A stretch of DNA of 6,884 nucleotides from Gemmatimonadota bacterium (GTDB lineage: Bacteria; Gemmatimonadota; Gemmatimonadetes; Longimicrobiales; Gaopeijiaceae): the NCBI GenBank assembly GCA_030550695.1, contig JAUQOX010000159.1, positions 1 through 6,884 of the forward strand. The letters run 5' to 3'. The position numbers and the translations under genes are program-made. The notes below the pieces were generated by a model. It ran no database searches, had not been told where the DNA came from, and was given only the letters and a program-made list of their open reading frames with translations. Shown in pieces: positions 5,254 through 6,884 of the stretch (positions are counted from its first letter, which is position 1; each line of letters begins with the position of its first letter).

Positions 5254-6884
5254 AACCCCCGTCACCCTCTCCTTGGAACGGGCCAGGTTGCTGACGGAGT
5301 TCGCCTCCCGGGAGCAGGTTCTTCTTTCTGCCCCGGTCCGCCGGGCCTTGGCCTTCCGATATCTCATGGAGCATAAGGCCATCTACATCGGAGAGGGAGA
5401 ACTGATCGTGGGAGAACGGGGTCCATACCCCAAGGCGGTTCCCACGTATCCCGAGGTCTGTTGCCATTCGGCCGAAGATCTCGAGGTTCTCCACCACCGC
5501 CCGAAGGTCTCCTACCGTGTTGCTGCCGAGGATCGGGAGTTTCACCTCACGAAGATCCTCCCCTACTGGCAGGGCAGGACCCTTCGTGAGCTCATCATGA
5601 GGGAAATGACGCCCGAGTGGCAGGCGGCCTACCGGGCGGGTGTCTTTACCGAGTTCATGGAGCAGCGGGCGCCTGGGCATACGGCGTTGGACGGCAAGAT
5701 CTACAAGAAGGGCCTTTTGGATTTCATTGCGGATATCCAGAACGCCATCGAAGCCCTGGATTTCCTCAACGATCCCGCTGCCTACGCCAAGCGGGAGGAA
5801 CTGAGGGCTATGGAGATTGCAGCCCAGGGTCTTATCGGCTATGCCGGGAGGTATGCTGAAAAGGCAAGGGAACTGGCTCGGTCCGAGGAGGATCCGCAAA
5901 GGCGAGAGGAGCTCTTGTGCATCGCCCAAGTGTGCGAGCATGTTCCCGCTCACCCGCCCCGGAACTTCTGGGAAGCCATCCAGATGTATTGGTTCGTCCA
6001 TCTGGGGGTGATCACCGAGCTCAATACCTGGGACGCCTTCAGCCCGGGTCACCTGGACCAGCACCTCGAGCCCTTCTACAGGCAGGGCATCCAAGAAGGT
6101 TCCCTCACCAGGGACCAGGCCAGAGAATTGCTCCAGTGTCTGTGGATCAAGTTCCACAACCAGCCGGCTCCCCCCAAGGTGGGAGTTACCGCCGAGGAAA
6201 GCGCCACCTACAACGACTTTGCCCAGATCAATCTGGGAGGAATCCGCCCGGACGGGTCCGACGCAGTGAGCGAAGTCACCTACCTCATCCTGGATGTGGT
6301 GGAAGAGATGCGCCTGGTCCAGCCGAGCGCGTCGGCCCAGGTAAGCAAGAAAAATCCCGATCGGTTCCTGAAGCGGGTCGGAAAGATCGTGGCCACGGGC
6401 TTCGGCCAGCCTTCCCTGTTCAACGCCGACCTGATCGTCCAAGAGCTGGTGCGGCAAGGCAAGAGCCTGGAGGATGCCAGGGAAGGGGGATCCTCCGGAT
6501 GCGTCGAGGTGGGGGCCTTCGGTAAGGAAAACTACAACCTGACGGGATACTTCAATCTTCCCAAGGTTCTGGAACTGACCCTGAACCGGGGGGTGGACCC
6601 GAGGCTGGGTGAGCGGGTGGGTCCGGACACCGGAGACCCGTCGGAATGGCGTTGTTTCTCGGATCTCATGGAGGCTTTCCGAGGGCAGCTCCGCTACCTC
6701 GTCGATGTGAAGGTGCGGGGGAACCAGGTGATCGAGCGCCTCTGGGCCCATCACCTTCCGGCGCCCTTCCTATCCCTCCTCATCGACGACTGCATCGCCA
6801 AAGGTCTGGACTACCATGACGGAGGGGCGCGGTACAACACCTCCTACATCCAAGGAGTGGGGCTGGGCACGGTCACCGACTCCC
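5207..6884 (+). CDS. hypD: Glycyl radical enzyme, trans-4-hydroxy-L-proline dehydratase (HypD) family, 3' end cut by window edge
   Basis: 559 codons are present of an expected 785-790. HypD removes water from trans-4-hydroxy-L-proline to give 1-pyrroline-5-carboxylate, which is then reduced to proline; it is a cytoplasmic, oxygen-sensitive enzyme. The thiyl-radical cysteine and general base are Cys432 and Glu434 in SSGCVEVGAFGKENY. Residues that match those I recall as lining the Clostridioides difficile HypD pocket occur with a constant offset of two: His158 (RAPGHT), Asp276 (LNTWDAF), Ser332, Asp337-Phe338, Cys432, Glu434 and Tyr448. Long family blocks are also visible: TPEWQAAYRAG, EFMEQRAPGH, HNQPAPPKVG, and GGARYNTSYIQGVG near the edge. 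The C-terminal domain with the radical glycine (RVAGYSD-type loop) lies outside, so intactness cannot be confirmed. The start at 5207 has GAGG 8 bases upstream and overlaps the activase by 47 bases. Less likely are related hydroxyproline-acting glycyl radical enzymes (C-N lyase HplG, or enzymes for other hydroxyproline isomers); propanediol, glycerol, choline and isethionate enzymes share the Cys-x-Glu motif but not these blocks. Confidence 0.93.
   Translation, partial: MPMTERVRRLRQESLETPVTLSLERARLLTEFASREQVLLSAPVRRALAFRYLMEHKAIYIGEGELIVGERGPYPKAVPTYPEVCCHSAEDLEVLHHRPKVSYRVAAEDREFHLTKILPYWQGRTLRELIMREMTPEWQAAYRAGVFTEFMEQRAPGHTALDGKIYKKGLLDFIADIQNAIEALDFLNDPAAYAKREELRAMEIAAQGLIGYAGRYAEKARELARSEEDPQRREELLCIAQVCEHVPAHPPRNFWEAIQMYWFVHLGVITELNTWDAFSPGHLDQHLEPFYRQGIQEGSLTRDQARELLQCLWIKFHNQPAPPKVGVTAEESATYNDFAQINLGGIRPDGSDAVSEVTYLILDVVEEMRLVQPSASAQVSKKNPDRFLKRVGKIVATGFGQPSLFNADLIVQELVRQGKSLEDAREGGSSGCVEVGAFGKENYNLTGYFNLPKVLELTLNRGVDPRLGERVGPDTGDPSEWRCFSDLMEAFRGQLRYLVDVKVRGNQVIERLWAHHLPAPFLSLLIDDCIAKGLDYHDGGARYNTSYIQGVGLGTVTDS

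Noticed and set aside
5180..6754. Minus-strand open frame of 524 codons opposite the HypD-like gene
   Set aside because: It is the antisense of a strongly conserved glycyl radical enzyme and has no recognisable domain; its length follows from codon bias.
1..6884. CRISPR array, defence system, mobile element or RNA gene
   Set aside because: No regularly spaced repeats, transposase, integrase, terminal inverted repeats, tRNA-like cloverleaf or rRNA segment were seen; the window is almost fully explained by four known protein families.

Overview
The window is G+C-rich, densely coded and built around one divergent intergenic region. It carries four protein genes. Two run leftward (minus strand): a secreted M1-family metallopeptidase, cut by the left edge, and a lipoprotein of the M6 (immune inhibitor A-like) metalloprotease group. 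Two run rightward (plus strand): a radical-SAM glycyl-radical-enzyme activase and its partner, a glycyl radical enzyme of the trans-4-hydroxy-L-proline dehydratase (HypD) family, cut by the right edge. I see no tRNA, rRNA, CRISPR array, insertion sequence or phage gene.

Organism: glycyl radical enzymes are destroyed by oxygen, so the host is almost certainly an anaerobe or lives in anoxic niches. The lipobox signal peptide on the M6 protein, the Sec signal on the M1 protein and the strong G/C third-position bias suggest a high-GC, probably Gram-negative, protein-degrading bacterium. The M1 and M6 proteins resemble types I associate with Acidobacteria, Gemmatimonadetes, Bacteroidetes-related and candidate-phylum genomes. 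The sequence alone does not fix the taxon.

Layout: 1-1791 (minus) is the M1 peptidase, missing only its C-terminus. 1792-1915 is a short gap with a hairpin just after the M6 stop and a run of nine G. 1916-3982 (minus) is the M6 lipoprotein. 3983-4284 is the divergent control region, with dyad symmetries, a weak promoter candidate for the M6 gene, and a 22-codon open frame with a good Shine-Dalgarno that overlaps the activase start. 4285-5253 (plus) is the activase. 5207-6884 (plus) is the HypD-like enzyme, overlapping the activase by 47 bases; the glycyl-radical loop lies beyond the window.

How the genes may work together: the plus-strand pair is a clear functional unit, since the activase installs the glycyl radical that lets the HypD-like enzyme dehydrate hydroxyproline to pyrroline-5-carboxylate. 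The minus-strand pair are exported metallopeptidases that could release amino acids or peptides outside the cytoplasm. Because 4-hydroxyproline comes mainly from collagen-type proteins and plant cell-wall glycoproteins, the arrangement fits a scavenging route from secreted proteolysis to hydroxyproline fermentation. That link is inferred from gene position only. The families are all known; I do not see a wholly new system. The points most worth checking are the HypD context, a missing cysteine in the activase's second ferredoxin cluster, and the leader ORF with its competing hairpins.
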